NCBI GenBank assembly: GCA_032164245.1
Contig: JAVMKO010000001.1
Coordinates: 165,593,434-165,657,433, forward strand
Direction: 5' to 3'
Source of the DNA: Sternotherus odoratus
Lineage: Eukaryota; Chordata; Testudines; Kinosternidae
DNA: 64,000 bases
The position numbers and the translations under genes are program-made. Positions 21,349-32,312 of this stretch are shown one piece after another; position 1 is the stretch's first letter; the number at the start of each line of letters is the position of its first letter. The notes below the pieces were generated by a model that saw only the letters and a program-made list of their open reading frames with translations, was not told where the DNA came from and did no database searches.

Positions 21349-22581
21349 TTTGTTCTAATGTTCCTCTCCTACACAAACGAAATGTCAGATTTCTTGCATC
21401 TGCAGCTCTGTTTCACTGGAAATACCATCTCATTAACATCCATTGACAGTTCTGTAATGCACAGTTCATTAACTTATGACCAGTTGCTACCTATGCATGT
21501 CCTCAATGAGGTATTTTCATTTTTGCTTTGTTGCCTTGCGCTTCTATCCATGTAATTAGTACACATGGTCATCACCATGAAAATCTTTATAGTTTTGCCT
21601 TTTGTTTGATTAATGTTACCAAGGTATTTGCAGTATTCCTTATGGTCAGCAAGTTCACTAGTGGGTGCTCTGAGTCAGAAAGCCCTAACTTATTCAGAGC
21701 AAATGGACTGTACATTTGAAAAGGTTCTGCATTTCCCTCCTCTGTTGGCTTATGCTGCATCCACTGCAGTAGCATGTTCTCAACCCATTTGAAGCAGACA
21801 GACTCTGTGACTGAAATGCCACAGTCTGACTAGGACGCAGAGTGGAGCTGCACTGTTCCAAGAAGGCACAAATCTCTCCCCGTGCTTCTCCCTGCATGTA
21901 GGTAGTGCACATTTTGCACCAGCCATTAGGCTGGTGTGAAATGAGGCTAGACGATGGGGCAACAGCTCAGAGTTCTGTCTGCTCCCTTTTTAGTTTCCTG
22001 CACTTACGGATGCCTGGGGGAAAGAGCAGGAGTGAGCATTAAGGGCCTAATCCAAAGTCCATGCCATGTAATGAGCTCACTGACTTCAGTGGTAAGCATT
22101 AGCTGTGGCATTCTCTCCCCAAGTACAGGGACTGCTACTGCAAGTGGCAGCTGTGTAGCTGTGCTGGGGCTTGATTTCTACCTTCTTTACCGGAGCTGTT
22201 TAGTTAGTTTTCAGCTATGGATTTTAACTTCCTTCTATGTCTTTTGGGGCCTGATTTCTCCCCATTGCTACCCTAGTTTTACACCACTGATTCCACTGAC
22301 ACAAATGGTGTGGGGAGTTGGGCCCATTGTGTGTCAGGACAGTGCAAAATTCAATGCCACATCCATGATGTCTTCACTGTACTATGATTCAGGCAAGTTA
22401 CGTCTTAGTTCATTAATGTGCCTTCAAGTCCCCGGTGTTCATTGGAGGCAAGCTTCTTAATCAGAAAATCGATTGCAGACCCGGTACCAATGAGACGTTT
22501 TAGTTTTATGTCCAGCCTGGGCATCTATTAAAGGTTCCAAACTGTATCACAATGACAAGTGCTGAAAAGATATTGGGACAA
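21349..22581. other. unassigned sequence with palindromic repeat fragments
   Basis: No gene is supported. Around 22045-22120 a GGCCTAATCCAAAGTCC ... TGACTTCAGTGG stretch belongs to a widespread palindromic family. A 168-codon frame (21954-22460) runs through that repeat and is judged spurious. Confidence 0.4.
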
Positions 22582-22586
22582 GGCAT

Positions 22587-23069
22587 TGTGGCAGGGCAAG
22601 GGTAAAAACCCTGAGACTGCTCTGCCCCTGCAGGCTAAACCCTGCTTGTGGATAGCAGGGCCAGGGGCAGATGCAGGAAGCAGCCTGCAAGAAGCCTGGC
22701 TGGAAGCCCTAATGAGGGCTAGCTGGCAGCCCCAGGATGGACAAGTTGATCACAGCTGAGGCAGGGAGCAGGAAGGGCTAGAAAACCTCTGACTCATGAT
22801 CAGTCAGGAGGCCAGGCAGGGAACAGGAGGCTGCAACTCTGTCTCCTGGCTGCTAGGAAGGTGCCTGGAAACCCAGGAACCTAGACGGGGGATGACTGTC
22901 GGGGGCTTGGGGAGAAGCATGGTTTGTTGCACTGAGGCCGGGGAACCAGTACTGTAAATAAAGGACACTTGGGTGAAACACTGAAAGTAGGTGTGGAAGC
23001 CTTTATTTTCACCAGCCAGAACACAGGATGCAGGGGCAAGGCATTGAGACCTACGCGGACCCTGTGACC
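22587..23069 (+). mobile_element. solo LTR, TGTGGCAGGG-related
   Basis: The left end TGTGGCAGGG equals that of the LTR at 834; the right end CCCTGTGACC is its diverged complement. An exact 5-bp duplication GGCAT flanks it (22582-22586 and 23070-23074). A poly(A) signal AATAAA lies near 22957. The terminal CC instead of CA is odd and is probably mutation. There is no internal region, so it is a solo LTR. Confidence 0.7.
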
Positions 23070-23074
23070 GGCAT

Positions 23075-23690
23075 TTATGAGAGAAATGGGTGATACAGCT
23101 AGTATGTTCATGCTAGTAGCCAGGGCACAAGCAATCTAGCTTGAACAGGCTGTGATGTAATACGTCGGTGGAATCTTGAGGTAACAATATATTTGTTTTG
23201 CCACTGCTAGAACTGATGGATTTACCTACCTCCCTCTCTGTCAGAGCTGAAAATCTGGCGCTGCATCTGGAAATGACTTCATCAACCATTACGGGAAACA
23301 CTGATTCAATACCGCTGGAAGGTCATTTCTGGCTTTGTCGCTTTCTGGTCGAGATGTTCACAAGGAAGCTGATGGAGTGCTGCAGCTCAGCAAGCTTTCT
23401 TGAGTATCCAGGAATAGAAGCAGATACCGACTAATAAAATATTTGCCAATCTTTAATTCTGAGAGAATGGAATTATGGTATAGGAGCACTGTAAGTCTAG
23501 CAGCATTAGAAAACACTGTAGAAATGAGGCATGTTTTGAAGAACAGAGGCGCCATCTAGTGGAAATAACACAGGGCTGCCACACTGAACTGTAAAAGGAG
23601 AACTTGTACCTTCTTCACATCACACAAAGAGCAAGGTGACCAAAAAGCATAAATGGTTTAATAGCCACTGCAGGACAGACATCCTGCCTT
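23075..23690. other. unassigned non-coding sequence
   Basis: No bounded repeat or gene is visible. A GAGGCGCCATCTAGTGG-type phrase near 23547-23563 is common in reptile repeats but too short to assign. Confidence 0.35.
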
Positions 23691-23810
23691 GGGGCTCAGC
23701 GCATGGGAATGAGAATCGGAATCTTCTGCGCTCTAATCCTGGCTCTGATCGGTGTAGTCTATATGGACTTGCTGCATGACCTTGGACAAGTTATGAGAAG
23801 TTTGAGGCCC
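23691..23810 (+). repeat. MIR-like fragment
   Basis: CTAATCCTGGCTCTGAT and GCATGACCTTGGACAAGTTA match the central MIR blocks. Both ends are lost. Confidence 0.55.
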
Positions 23811-24814
23811 AGGTGCTACAGAGGAGCATTCAGTGCACCTGGAGGAAGTGTAGAGGTGGCTTCATTCCAGCTTCTCTTTTCTGTTGATCCTGTGAGGGGA
23901 GGTGGGGGCAGCTTCTGAGTGCTCCCAAGGCAGGTTGTCAATTTCAGGGTCATTTCAACTTTTGAAGGCAGAAGGCACTGGCTCCAACTCCTACACTGCT
24001 GGGGGTGGGAAGATGGGTCACATATGGCTTCTATGACAGGGCAATCTTAAGCTGCTGCCTTAACAGAAATTTAAATCTTCTTTAGTTTACCCGATGCTGA
24101 GGATATGCATCTTAATGTCTGTGGGCCAGATTCTAGCCCTTGCTAAACGTGCTCTGTGTTGCACTGATGGTTCAAAGCAGCTTTAAAGCTGGCTCTACAC
24201 CACTGTCCCTGCTCTAGGCACAAAATGGTAAGGTCAGAATGTTGCTGCACTCCAGCAATCCCCAGCCAGAAGGGTCTCTGGGTGCTGTTGTTACTAGTGC
24301 CGTTTAGAATAACCCTGGGGCTGCTCTAAGTTGTTTCTTGGAACCAACCCGGTGTCTAGTAGCCTTAAGATCTCAGCAGATCTGTGCCAGATATACCTGG
24401 CCCTGAAGATATGGCCCTCTGTGTATATTTCTCCATCAGTAAAATTGGTTTAATGCTATCTTCCTATCACATAAGGGTGTTGAAAGGGTTACTGAGTGAG
24501 TGTTTGTGTGGTCCAGTGTGGTGTATGTGTTTAGTATTTACTTTTAGGGATTGTAAATCCATAAATGGATCCTGATAAAATCAAGAGCCACAAAAATGAG
24601 GTCCAAGTCGCAGACCCTGGAAGTGGGAATATGGACCTATATTGAAAAAAATGTATATAACACATGAAACCAGTCTCATTTCCCTGTTCCGTCCCTTCCC
24701 CTTTGTTGCTCTCCCATTCATCTCAAGCCACTTGAGTCACTTGTCCCAAAACAAGGATAGAGCCTCTCTTATTAACAGTCTGACGATTGTCTGCCCATGA
24801 TGTAATTTTGCTGA
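23811..24814. other. unassigned sequence with possible old repeat pieces
   Basis: A GGCCAGATTCTAGCC...TTGCACTGATGG phrase near 24125 and a possible MIR 3' part near 24420-24560 (CCATCAGTAAAATTGG, TTGAAAGGGTTACTGAGTG) are visible, both strongly diverged. No gene. Confidence 0.35.
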
Positions 24815-24822
24815 CTGTAGGG

Positions 24823-25843
24823 CAGGGGTGGGGAACCTTTTTTGTGCCAAGGGCCATTTGGACATTTATAATGTCCTTCACGGGCCGCTCCCCCCCCCCC
24901 CACCCCACCCCGAGGAAGCCCAGGCTGGCAACAGGAGCTGAGACCCCAGCTGGCAAGGGGCTAGCGGGGGAAACCCCAAAAAAGTGGCAAGCGGAGTGCT
25001 TAGCCCTGCACTGCTTTGGGGTTTCCCCGTTGGCCCCTTGCCAGCCGGGGTCCTGCCACCTGCCCCAGTCAGCTCCCGCTATCAGCCTGGGTGTAGGGGG
25101 TGATGTTGCTTTACCCCCGCCCAGCCTCCCCCCACCTAACTGCTTTTCTTCCCCGACCCCTGCCTGGCCCGGCCTACCCCACTGAAGCTAACCTCCTCCC
25201 CCCTCCCAACCCAGCCTCCTGCCCCCCATGCCTGACCCACCCAGCCCAGCCTCCCCCCACCAAGCCTCCTTACCTCCTGCACCCACACCTCACCCACCCC
25301 GGCCTCCCCCCCACACCCCATTGACCGTCGGCTCCCCGCGGCGCCGGCGGCCCCCCCCAGGTTCGAGCCGCACCCGCCAGGCAGCCCACGCGCGTCCCTG
25401 GCTGGCGGCTCCCCGAGGCGCTTCCAGCCTCTTTGCTGAGTGCGGAGCTGCCTTGGGCCGCCAGGCGGGGGCGACTCCGTGTTCGGCGAAGGGGCCCGGA
25501 AGTGCCTGGGGGAGCCACCCCCACCTGGTGGCCCGCGTGCGTCCCTGGCCGGCGGCTCCCCCAGGCGCTTGCCGGCCCCAGCGCGTGGCCACGCCCGCCT
25601 GCCGGCTGGAGCGTAGAGCTGCCCCCGCGCGTCCCTGGCCGGCGGCTCCCCGAGGCGCTTCCGGCCTCTTCGCTGAGCGCAGAGCCGCCCCAGGCCACCG
25701 GGGGGGGTGGGGGGGGCGGCTCCGCGTTCGGCGAAGGGGCCGGGAAGCGCCTGGGGGAGCCGCCGGCCAGGGACGCGCGCGGGCCGGACGGAAGGCTTTG
25801 GTGGGCCATATAAGGCCCGCGGGCCGGAGGTTCCCCACCCCTG
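24823..25843. mobile_element. hAT element with GC-rich repeated interior (1021 bp)
   Basis: The ends CAGGGGTGGGGAACCT and AGGTTCCCCACCCCTG are perfect inverted repeats, and an exact 8-bp duplication CTGTAGGG flanks them (24815-24822 and 25844-25851). The middle (about 25320-25780) contains degenerate repeats of roughly 100-140 bp built around GCGTCCCTGGC and GGCGGCTCCCCGAGGCGCTT, some inverted. Several 200-codon frames on both strands arise there (25228-25872 plus; 25136-25861 minus) and are not genes. There is no transposase. Confidence 0.9.
25320..25780. repeat. GC-rich degenerate repeats inside the hAT
   Basis: At least four copies of a block with GCGCGTCCCTGGCCGGCGGC and GAGGCGCTTCCGGCCTCTT, the last in inverted orientation near 25735-25780 (GGCGAAGGGGCCGGGAAGCG). 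The spacing varies. Confidence 0.7.
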
Positions 25844-25986
25844 CTGTAGGGGAACTGGCATGGTTCAGCTGAGTAGGAAAGGTGGGAGGACAAAGTGGCT
25901 TCTGCAACATCTGCATGCTGTGAGCTGGGGCTCTTTACTGGCCTCTCCAGGAAGCCTATAGAGGGGGAACTAGCTGCCTACACTGA

Positions 25987-26651
25987 GGCTTTGGTTACAC
26001 TTACAGGATTATAGCACTTTTGGTTATAGCTGTACCCATATACAGCAATAGGTGTAGCGCTATAGCATGGGATGGTGTGGCCACATTTGCGGCACTTGCC
26101 ACGGCACAGGGAGTGGTGCATTATGGGCAGCTATCCCAGCATTCAGCTGGGTGCAACGTGCTTTTCAAACGAGGGGGGCGAGGGGGAAGTGTTGTGTGTA
26201 TTCGGAGGGAGGGAACTTCATGCTGTCAGTGAGTTTTCCTTAGAGAAAACTAGGAGGCTCTGAATTTCAGTCACACAGCTCCGTCTGTAAACATTTACAT
26301 TGCTTATCTACTGAGTTAAAAGAGAAACTCTGAAAAGGTACTTCCGCATTCCTCCTGCCATTTTCAAAACAACACAGAGATGTCAATTGCCTTAAATGGC
26401 TCGTCAATTGCCTTAAATGGCTTGGAGGCGTGCCAGAGATCACTTATAGCATAATGACTGTTTACACTTGCCATAACACGCTACAGTGGTAGCGCAACAG
26501 CCCTTATTCCCCGTGCAGATGTAGTTTACAAGTAGCGCGCTATAAGCTCAGACTTTTAGCGCAATATGTGCCTTGCCAGTGTGTTCGGGTACAGAGTTAT
26601 AGCACTCCTGGAGGCTTTATAGCACTATAAAGTGCCAGTGTAGCCAAGGCC
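25987..26651. mobile_element. Harbinger-like element (665 bp)
   Basis: The termini GGCTTTGGTTACACTTACA and, reverse complemented, GGCCTTGGCTACACTGGCA are an inverted repeat, with a 3-bp duplication TGA (25984-25986 and 26652-26654). A TNA duplication of 3 bp indicates PIF/Harbinger. Subterminal motifs ATAGCACT and TAGCGC recur at both ends. It has no visible transposase. A local direct duplication lies at about 26383-26424, where TCAATTGCCTTAAATGGCT occurs twice. Confidence 0.75.
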
Positions 26652-26797
26652 TGAGCTACCGACCTAATGGAGCCTGTAGGGTTTGCTAGTGAGCTGTTGA
26701 CAGCACCACAGTCCTGAGGCCACAGTAGTAATAATGGAGGGGGTTGCGTGGCTGTATCTCATGCTGACCCTGAGCTGAAGATTTACTTGTGAGAGCC

Positions 26798-27433
26798 TGT
26801 GATGGGGTGTTCACCCCACACTAGCCTAGAAGGGGTTAATGAGGCTGAGAAGGGGCCAATTAATATGATAGACTGCAGCTGAGTGGAATTAGATGGCCTA
26901 AGTAAGCCTTTGAATGATGGTGGATCCCAGTTGAGAAGGAAAAGGTGGTACTAGTATAAAGCCAGGAAGGGAAATGCAGTGAAGGAGCCTGTAGCCACTG
27001 GGGAAGTGGCTCTATCTGGGCAGTGAATGGGAAGGGTGTCTGCAGGCCTGCTCCTCGAGGGATGCAGGGCCCAGGACAAATCAGTCCCTGCCACAGACAC
27101 AGGAAATAGGGTGCAGTGGGTGCTGCATAACCCTCCGGGCTCCTCTGGCTGCTGGCCCCATGTGCTCAGAGTCTCGGGTGCCAGCCAATCACACTGGCCC
27201 CGATTCACCATACCCAAGGGATGGCTCTGGCTGCCTGATAGGTTACTTGATACCCTGGAAGGGGAAGGCTATGGTGACCTGGCCAGGCCAAGCCAGGAAG
27301 TTGCAGGGAAAGAGAGAGAGAGAGAGGTGGCACAGCGCACAAGGAGCAGGAGAAGGGGGCATTGGAACCAGAAAGAGCTAATCCCCAGAGCGACCAGGAG
27401 GAAGTGCCATGGAAGGGAGAGGATGTTGTGACA
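26798..27433 (+). mobile_element. solo LTR, TGTGATGGGG family
   Basis: Begins TGTGATGGGGTGTTCACC, and the 3' part (GACCAGGAGGAAGTGCCATG, then GTTGTGACA) parallels the end of the LTR at 19318. A TATA-like AGTATAAAG is at about 26953. The flanks GAGCC and TGACC agree at only three of five positions, so a TSD is not demonstrated. An AG microsatellite sits inside at about 27309-27327. Confidence 0.65.
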
Positions 27434-29718
27434 TGACCAGCTAGCCTCTTGAAGAGTTTTCACCTCTTAACCTTCACGTACACTGCTAAATGCCAGAGCT
27501 GCCCAACACCTCAGAGCCTTGAGCCTACAGTAAGGAACTTTTCCAAAACATGTCCACTGTTGCTAGAGCCAGTTCAACTCCATTGGTGGTACCAATGCTG
27601 AGATCCTTGGGGTAGACATGCTACCACCTCCCAGTTTCAAACACTGTCAGTTAGACCTGTGCTAAGCAGGGTTAGGCGAGGCAGTGTGCTTCAAATGCTG
27701 GTGGCAACCAAGAGCCTGTTTACACTATGGTCTCCTAGCACCCTCAGAGCCAAACCTGTGTTAACAAAGATGTAGATAAGACTCAAGAGTCCATCTGCAT
27801 GAGGAAAATTACCTGCTGTTGCCAGAGGTTGTCAGCAATGGATCGGGCCTTCCCCCGATCCCCCTCAAATGGTGTTGAAAAGATTCATAAAGGCTAATGT
27901 TGGAAGGGATAAAACATTTTCAGCACTATTACTGAAAACATGCTGGACACCTGTTCTACCCGGCAGCTTTTTATAACGGTGTTGAAAATGATATTTGTTC
28001 CACAGACACTAGCAACTAAATCATTTTTATCACCAGTTGAGAGGAAATGGTGCATAAGGGAAAGGGGGAATTCTATTGCTGACAATGGTTGTCAGCAACA
28101 GGTCATTTTCCTAGCATAGACAGACCTTTAAAATGTTTCCAGATCTCATGGAATAACTTTGGTTTGTGCTAAGCCTATTGGTGTTTGGTTTGCAGCAAAC
28201 TCGTTCTGTGTAAGAGATGTTATTTATATTTCACTCTTCGGCCCGGCAAGAGGGATTTCTTTTGTTAGCCTGCCGTGTCCTTTTTGCAATAGTGCAGCTC
28301 TTCTTTATTCTTTATCGTCTTTATCACTATGGTTTATCATCTGTCTTCCTTCTCCGTGGCTGAAATCAGATGAATCAATGATCTGCCTGACCACAATCCC
28401 AACAGATGCTTTTAGGTCATATAGTCAGGTACTGATTGTTACCACTGGAGGGGGGGAGGGGGGAGGGAAACCACATCAAGGTAAAATGATTCATTTTGCT
28501 TTTGCTTTTCTGGAAGCTTTGGGTGTAAGTATGGAAAAATGGTCTCTGTCACCAGTATTATTGTTTCCAAAATGGCAAATTTCAGCCCAAATTCATGAAG
28601 AAGATCACAATTTGCTGAACAAGTGCATAATGGAAACATGCTGCAGTACGAAAATACTTACACAAGGTCAAGATGGGTCAGTAACTGAATGAGAGCCACA
28701 GTGACTCCATCACTTTGAGATTTTAGGATGAAAGGCTCTATGGAACGGTGAAGTAGTAATAGCAAAAGCAAATAAAAATTAGATTAAACTTAGAGTCATA
28801 AAACTGGATTCACTCTGGAATTTTCACACAGCAAAAGCCATTCAGCTCACCAAATAACTCTCAATACCCAGTCACAGTTTGTGATTGCTGATGACTTGGC
28901 ATGTCTGGCTCCCTATAGCCACTTGTGTACCAATATCAGGTAGTTGTGCAGGACTCATATTTAAAGTTCAGAAGCTATCAACGTTCTTTTTTCTAGTCAA
29001 ATCCTTTGCTCCGGTAATTTATCATTGACATTTTCTCCTACCAATGAACAATATGCTCTAAGCATTCTGGTTTAATTGCTGTTACCGTATTGCTCTTGCT
29101 TTGCTGCAGATAATGTTTTGTCTCTGACAGGAAATATGCTAACCAATTCACTGAAATTCAGATACTGTCAACCCTGGTATTACAAGTAGAATAGCAGCTA
29201 GATGGCATACATTATATTTTCATCCCCAGTCTGCAGAATGCCCATAAATAACTTGGGGAGAAAACATGATGCTTATATAATTCATTGTCAGATAGAAAAG
29301 CAATCTGTAACACGGGGGGGGGGGGGGGGGGGATGTGAGACTCTTCCTTGAAAACCATTGTGGGATTCATTTTGCTTGCTGCAGTTTTGTAACTTGTGCT
29401 GTCAGAAAATTGGTCTTCAAATGTCTTTGGCTGCTGATTCATTCTAAACCTTGGTTTTACTTTCCAAACCAATGAAGTAAAAGTCATTCTTTAAATCGGA
29501 CACCACCACCTGCAAATGGAAACGTGGATGTTGGTATGTGCAGATTCCTTATGCTAAGTTCTATCCTGAGTTATACCTATGAAGTTTCTGTGGACCCTAG
29601 TGTGACTGCACAGATGTGCCGGAGAGCAGAATTTGGCCTGTAGGAAGAAACAATAGTGGGTCTTCTTTTGTGCTACTGTAATTTCTCCAGTCTCTTTTTC
29701 CTCCTATATTAAATGTTC
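27434..29718. other. unassigned sequence with a G-rich tract and a poly-G run
   Basis: No gene is supported; a 177-codon frame at 28159-28692 has no recognisable domain and is crossed by a G-run. GGAGGGGGGGAGGGGGGAGG at 28448-28467 is a potential G-quadruplex. A 19-nt G homopolymer lies at 29314-29332. Confidence 0.4.
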
Positions 29719-29721
29719 TTA

Positions 29722-30015
29722 GCCTATGGCTATGCTTGAGAGCTGACAGCGGCACAGCTGTACTGATGCAACTGTGCCGCTGTAAGATCTCTTGTGTAGC
29801 TGCTCTATGCCGACAGGAGAGCTCTGTTGTTGACATAATTAAACCATCCCCAACAAGCGGCAGTAGCTGTGTCAGTGGGGGAGGCTCTTGAGCTGACATA
29901 ACGCTGTGCACACTGGTGCTTCTGTTGGTGAAACGTATGTTGCTCAGGTGTGTGTTTTTTCACACCCCTGAGTGACGTACGTTTTGCTGACATACGTGGT
30001 AGTGTAGCCATAGTC
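29722..30015. mobile_element. Harbinger-like MITE (294 bp)
   Basis: The left end GCCTATGGCTATGC and right end GTGTAGCCATAGTC form an imperfect inverted repeat, flanked by TTA (29719-29721 and 30016-30018). Two internal hairpins are evident: GCGGCACAG...CTGTGCCGC at about 29749-29782, and TCAGGTGTGTG...CACACCCCTGA near 29945-29972. Short body and 3-bp TTA duplication fit PIF/Harbinger. It is related to 4046-4327. Confidence 0.8.
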
Positions 30016-30018
30016 TTA

Positions 30019-30300
30019 GATTTAATTTTTAAGAGCGGGAAACAAGAGAACATGCTCAGGTCCCGAGATTGCCTGTGAATTGACGGCTGCAGGGACAAAG
30101 TTGATGAAGAGGTTGCAGTGAAAGAGGATGTTGTTTCTGGGTTTTCTATTCTTTCTTTATCTCCCCAGAACCTTGTGATCAGCTATTAATGTCAGATCAG
30201 TAGATTCATAACCTTCCACAGATCAAACCATTTACTAAACTGTCTCTGGTCAAAGGCTTCCATTACTTTTGTGATGCTGCATTAAAAAGGAAGGTGGCCA
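30019..30300. other. unassigned non-coding sequence
   Basis: No gene or bounded repeat is recognised. Confidence 0.4.
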
Positions 30301-31305
30301 TCTATGCCAATGTTGTCACCAATGTTAGCGATACCATTGTGATAAATCATGTACAATGTATGTCTCATAAGGTAACATTGGAAAAATTAAAATCTGCTAA
30401 ATTATTATCCCATTAAAAGTGTGTATCGCTATTGTGTATGAAGTTATGAAATTTTGCTGTATGCTTGTTACAAAACATGCTGTGTTCCTGGGTAACACCC
30501 ACAAGACAGATTTACATCACGACCAGCCAGCCATGTGTTGTTGATGGGCCATTAAATAGAATCACTCTTCCAGTAGCGCACAGCCCCCCCCCCCCCCCAC
30601 CAACCACCAAGGATGCCTCTGACAAAGGATGCCCATGACACAGCAGGGCAGATAGAGCATGTGATCCATGACTCCATGTTTGAGCCAGTCCATACAGATG
30701 GACTGGGGGTATAAACTGAAGAGTGTGACATCACCTCAAGGCCGCTTTCCTGCTCCACATCTCTGGACTGTAATTTCTAACAGGGGAGCTTTGAGCAATG
30801 ACTGAGAACCCCAATATTTTGGATGTACCAGAGAGACTTATTACAGACTGGCAGATTTAACATCCCTGTTTATTACCCTGACCACAGACTCTGAAATCAA
30901 CTGTAATATAAATCTGTAATTGTGTGTCCAGGAAAGTTGAAGTGTTCTCCTACTGGTTCTTGCCTTCTTATTTATACCTGCCTCTGGATACATGCATCTG
31001 ACGAAGTGGGTATTAGCCCACAAAAGCTTATGCTTCAACACTTTTGTTAGTCTTTAAGGTGCCACAGGACGCTTTATCACTTCTGCAAATCCAGACTAAC
31101 ATGGCTACCGCTCTGATTCTTGTAATATATATGATTCTCTTTTTTTATAGTAATAAAGCTTTAGTTTTAGGTTTGGTTTTTGGGGTAAGGTCTGCCATAG
31201 ACCTGGATGAGTGGCTGGCTCTCTGGAGCTGGAAGAACCTAATGTGATTTCTGTGATAAATTATTATTAAAACCAGAAGTTTGTTTTTTCTGGGTGACAC
31301 ATGAG
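30300..31305 (+). mobile_element. possible LTR-like repeat, poorly bounded
   Basis: The block reads like a high-copy repeat (AAGGTAACATTGGAAAAATT, TTATCCCATTAAAAGTGTGT, TGAAGTTATGA) with TATAAAC near 30711 and AATAAAG near 31150, in the order expected of an LTR. I could not identify TG...CA ends or a TSD, so the bounds and class are guesses. A C-run lies at about 30584-30598, and a Penelope-like fragment interrupts it. Confidence 0.35.
30948..31121 (+). repeat. Penelope-like terminal repeat with hammerhead-like core
   Basis: The sequence GCATCTGACGAAGTGGG, CACAAAAGCTTATGCTTC, TTAGTCTTTAAGGTGCCACA and CAGACTAACATGGCTACC is one copy of an abundant reptile repeat that I associate, from memory, with Penelope-like retroelement termini. 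At 30998-31004 CTGACGA matches the hammerhead CUGANGA box; GTGGG (31006-31010) can pair with CCCAC (31017-31021) as stem II; the following AAAA stands where GAAA is expected, so this copy is probably inactive. The left boundary is approximate. Confidence 0.5.
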
Positions 31306-31503
31306 GGGCTATAGCACCTGAAGAGAACAGTATGTGGCTTCATAACAACTAGTGTGGTATTTTGGAAGCACACATTAGTTACTGGCTTGGTGACATGTCA
31401 TGATACAGTATACCACCAGTTGTTTCAAGCAGTCTGACCTGAGACTGGCACTTTTAGCTATGTCCCATACCAGGCACTGTGACAACTTTCTCTCCTGGTC
31501 ATA

Positions 31504-31578
31504 GGGACTGATCTAAAGCTCATTGAAGTCAATGCGAGACTTCTATTAATGTCAGTGGGCTTTAGAGCAGGCCCCTAG
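31504..31578. repeat. palindromic short repeat, AAGTCAATG family
   Basis: The arms CTGATCTAAAGCTCATTG and CAGTGGGCTTTAGAGCAG form an imperfect hairpin about 75 bp long. Similar units recur at 32240-32312 and 61200-61255, and partial ones near 22045, 45310, 51065 and 63020. Confidence 0.55.
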
Positions 31579-32239
31579 TGAAGGGAGAATCATCTCCTCT
31601 GGCAGTGCTAGCAGTAAAAGCTGGTAGGAGGTAGGTAAAATTCATCTCAGGAAAAATATCCATAAGGCCCTTGGAGTTTCCATGTTTCAACTCAAAAATG
31701 TCCTTATAAGTAATTCTGGCCTGGAGAGGCACAGGATTCACTCTATGCAATTAATTGGGACATTTTCCTCCAACCCTTTTGCCATTTTCCTGCCCTCTAT
31801 AGGATTTTATTGATGTCTAGTTTTGTGGTAGAACAACGAATGAAGACTGGGTTTATGGCTCCCTGGGTAAAAAGGTCCTAATTAGAACTCTGAGGCTAGC
31901 GAGGAGGAGGTCAGAAAGCGTATGTGCAGCTTTCACTTGCCTGTTCCTCCCTAGCTTTGTGCCATTCCTGGTACCACTGAACCATGTGATAAGTGGAGGG
32001 TTAGCCATTTAAGAATCTCACCCTGATCTGGACATTTTCATAAACTACAGCCCTACTGCTGCTCAGTTTGAACTCCTCCAAATCTCTCAGAACGGCTGAA
32101 ATTACTAATATAAATTACATGTGGATTTTTATGCTGTATTGTATGTCTTTCAACATGAAAATATGCCACCCTGTTTTCTGTAATAGCCTAACAGTCTGTC
32201 TCTGATAAGAGGAGTAGTAGACTCCCTGGGTTTGTTGTT

Positions 32240-32312
32240 ATAGGGCCCATTCCAAAGCCCAGTGGAGTCAATAAATTTTTTCCATTGGCCTCAATGGGAT
32301 TTAGAGCAGAAC
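32240..32312. repeat. palindromic short repeat, AAGTCAATG family
   Basis: CCATTCCAAAGCCCAGTGG pairs with CCTCAATGGGATTTAGAGC in an imperfect hairpin. Same family as 31504-31578. Confidence 0.5.

Noticed and set aside
21954..22460. 168-codon frame beginning MGQQLRVLSAP
   Set aside because: It runs through a palindromic interspersed repeat and has no domain or splice signal I can recognise.
25136..25916. Frames of 126-241 codons with RRPGTRG/PARDARG repeats
   Set aside because: All lie in the GC-rich repeat interior of a hAT with intact ends and TSD; several frames and both strands are open at once.
27027..27431. 134-codon frame
   Set aside because: Lies inside the solo LTR at 26798-27433 and spans an AG microsatellite.
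28159..28692. 177-codon frame
   Set aside because: Crosses a G-run, no recognisable domain, and a length not beyond chance in a window this size.
30300..31305. Full LTR retrotransposon
   Set aside because: Only an LTR-like block is present; I found no TG...CA pair, TSD, primer-binding site or polymerase sequence.
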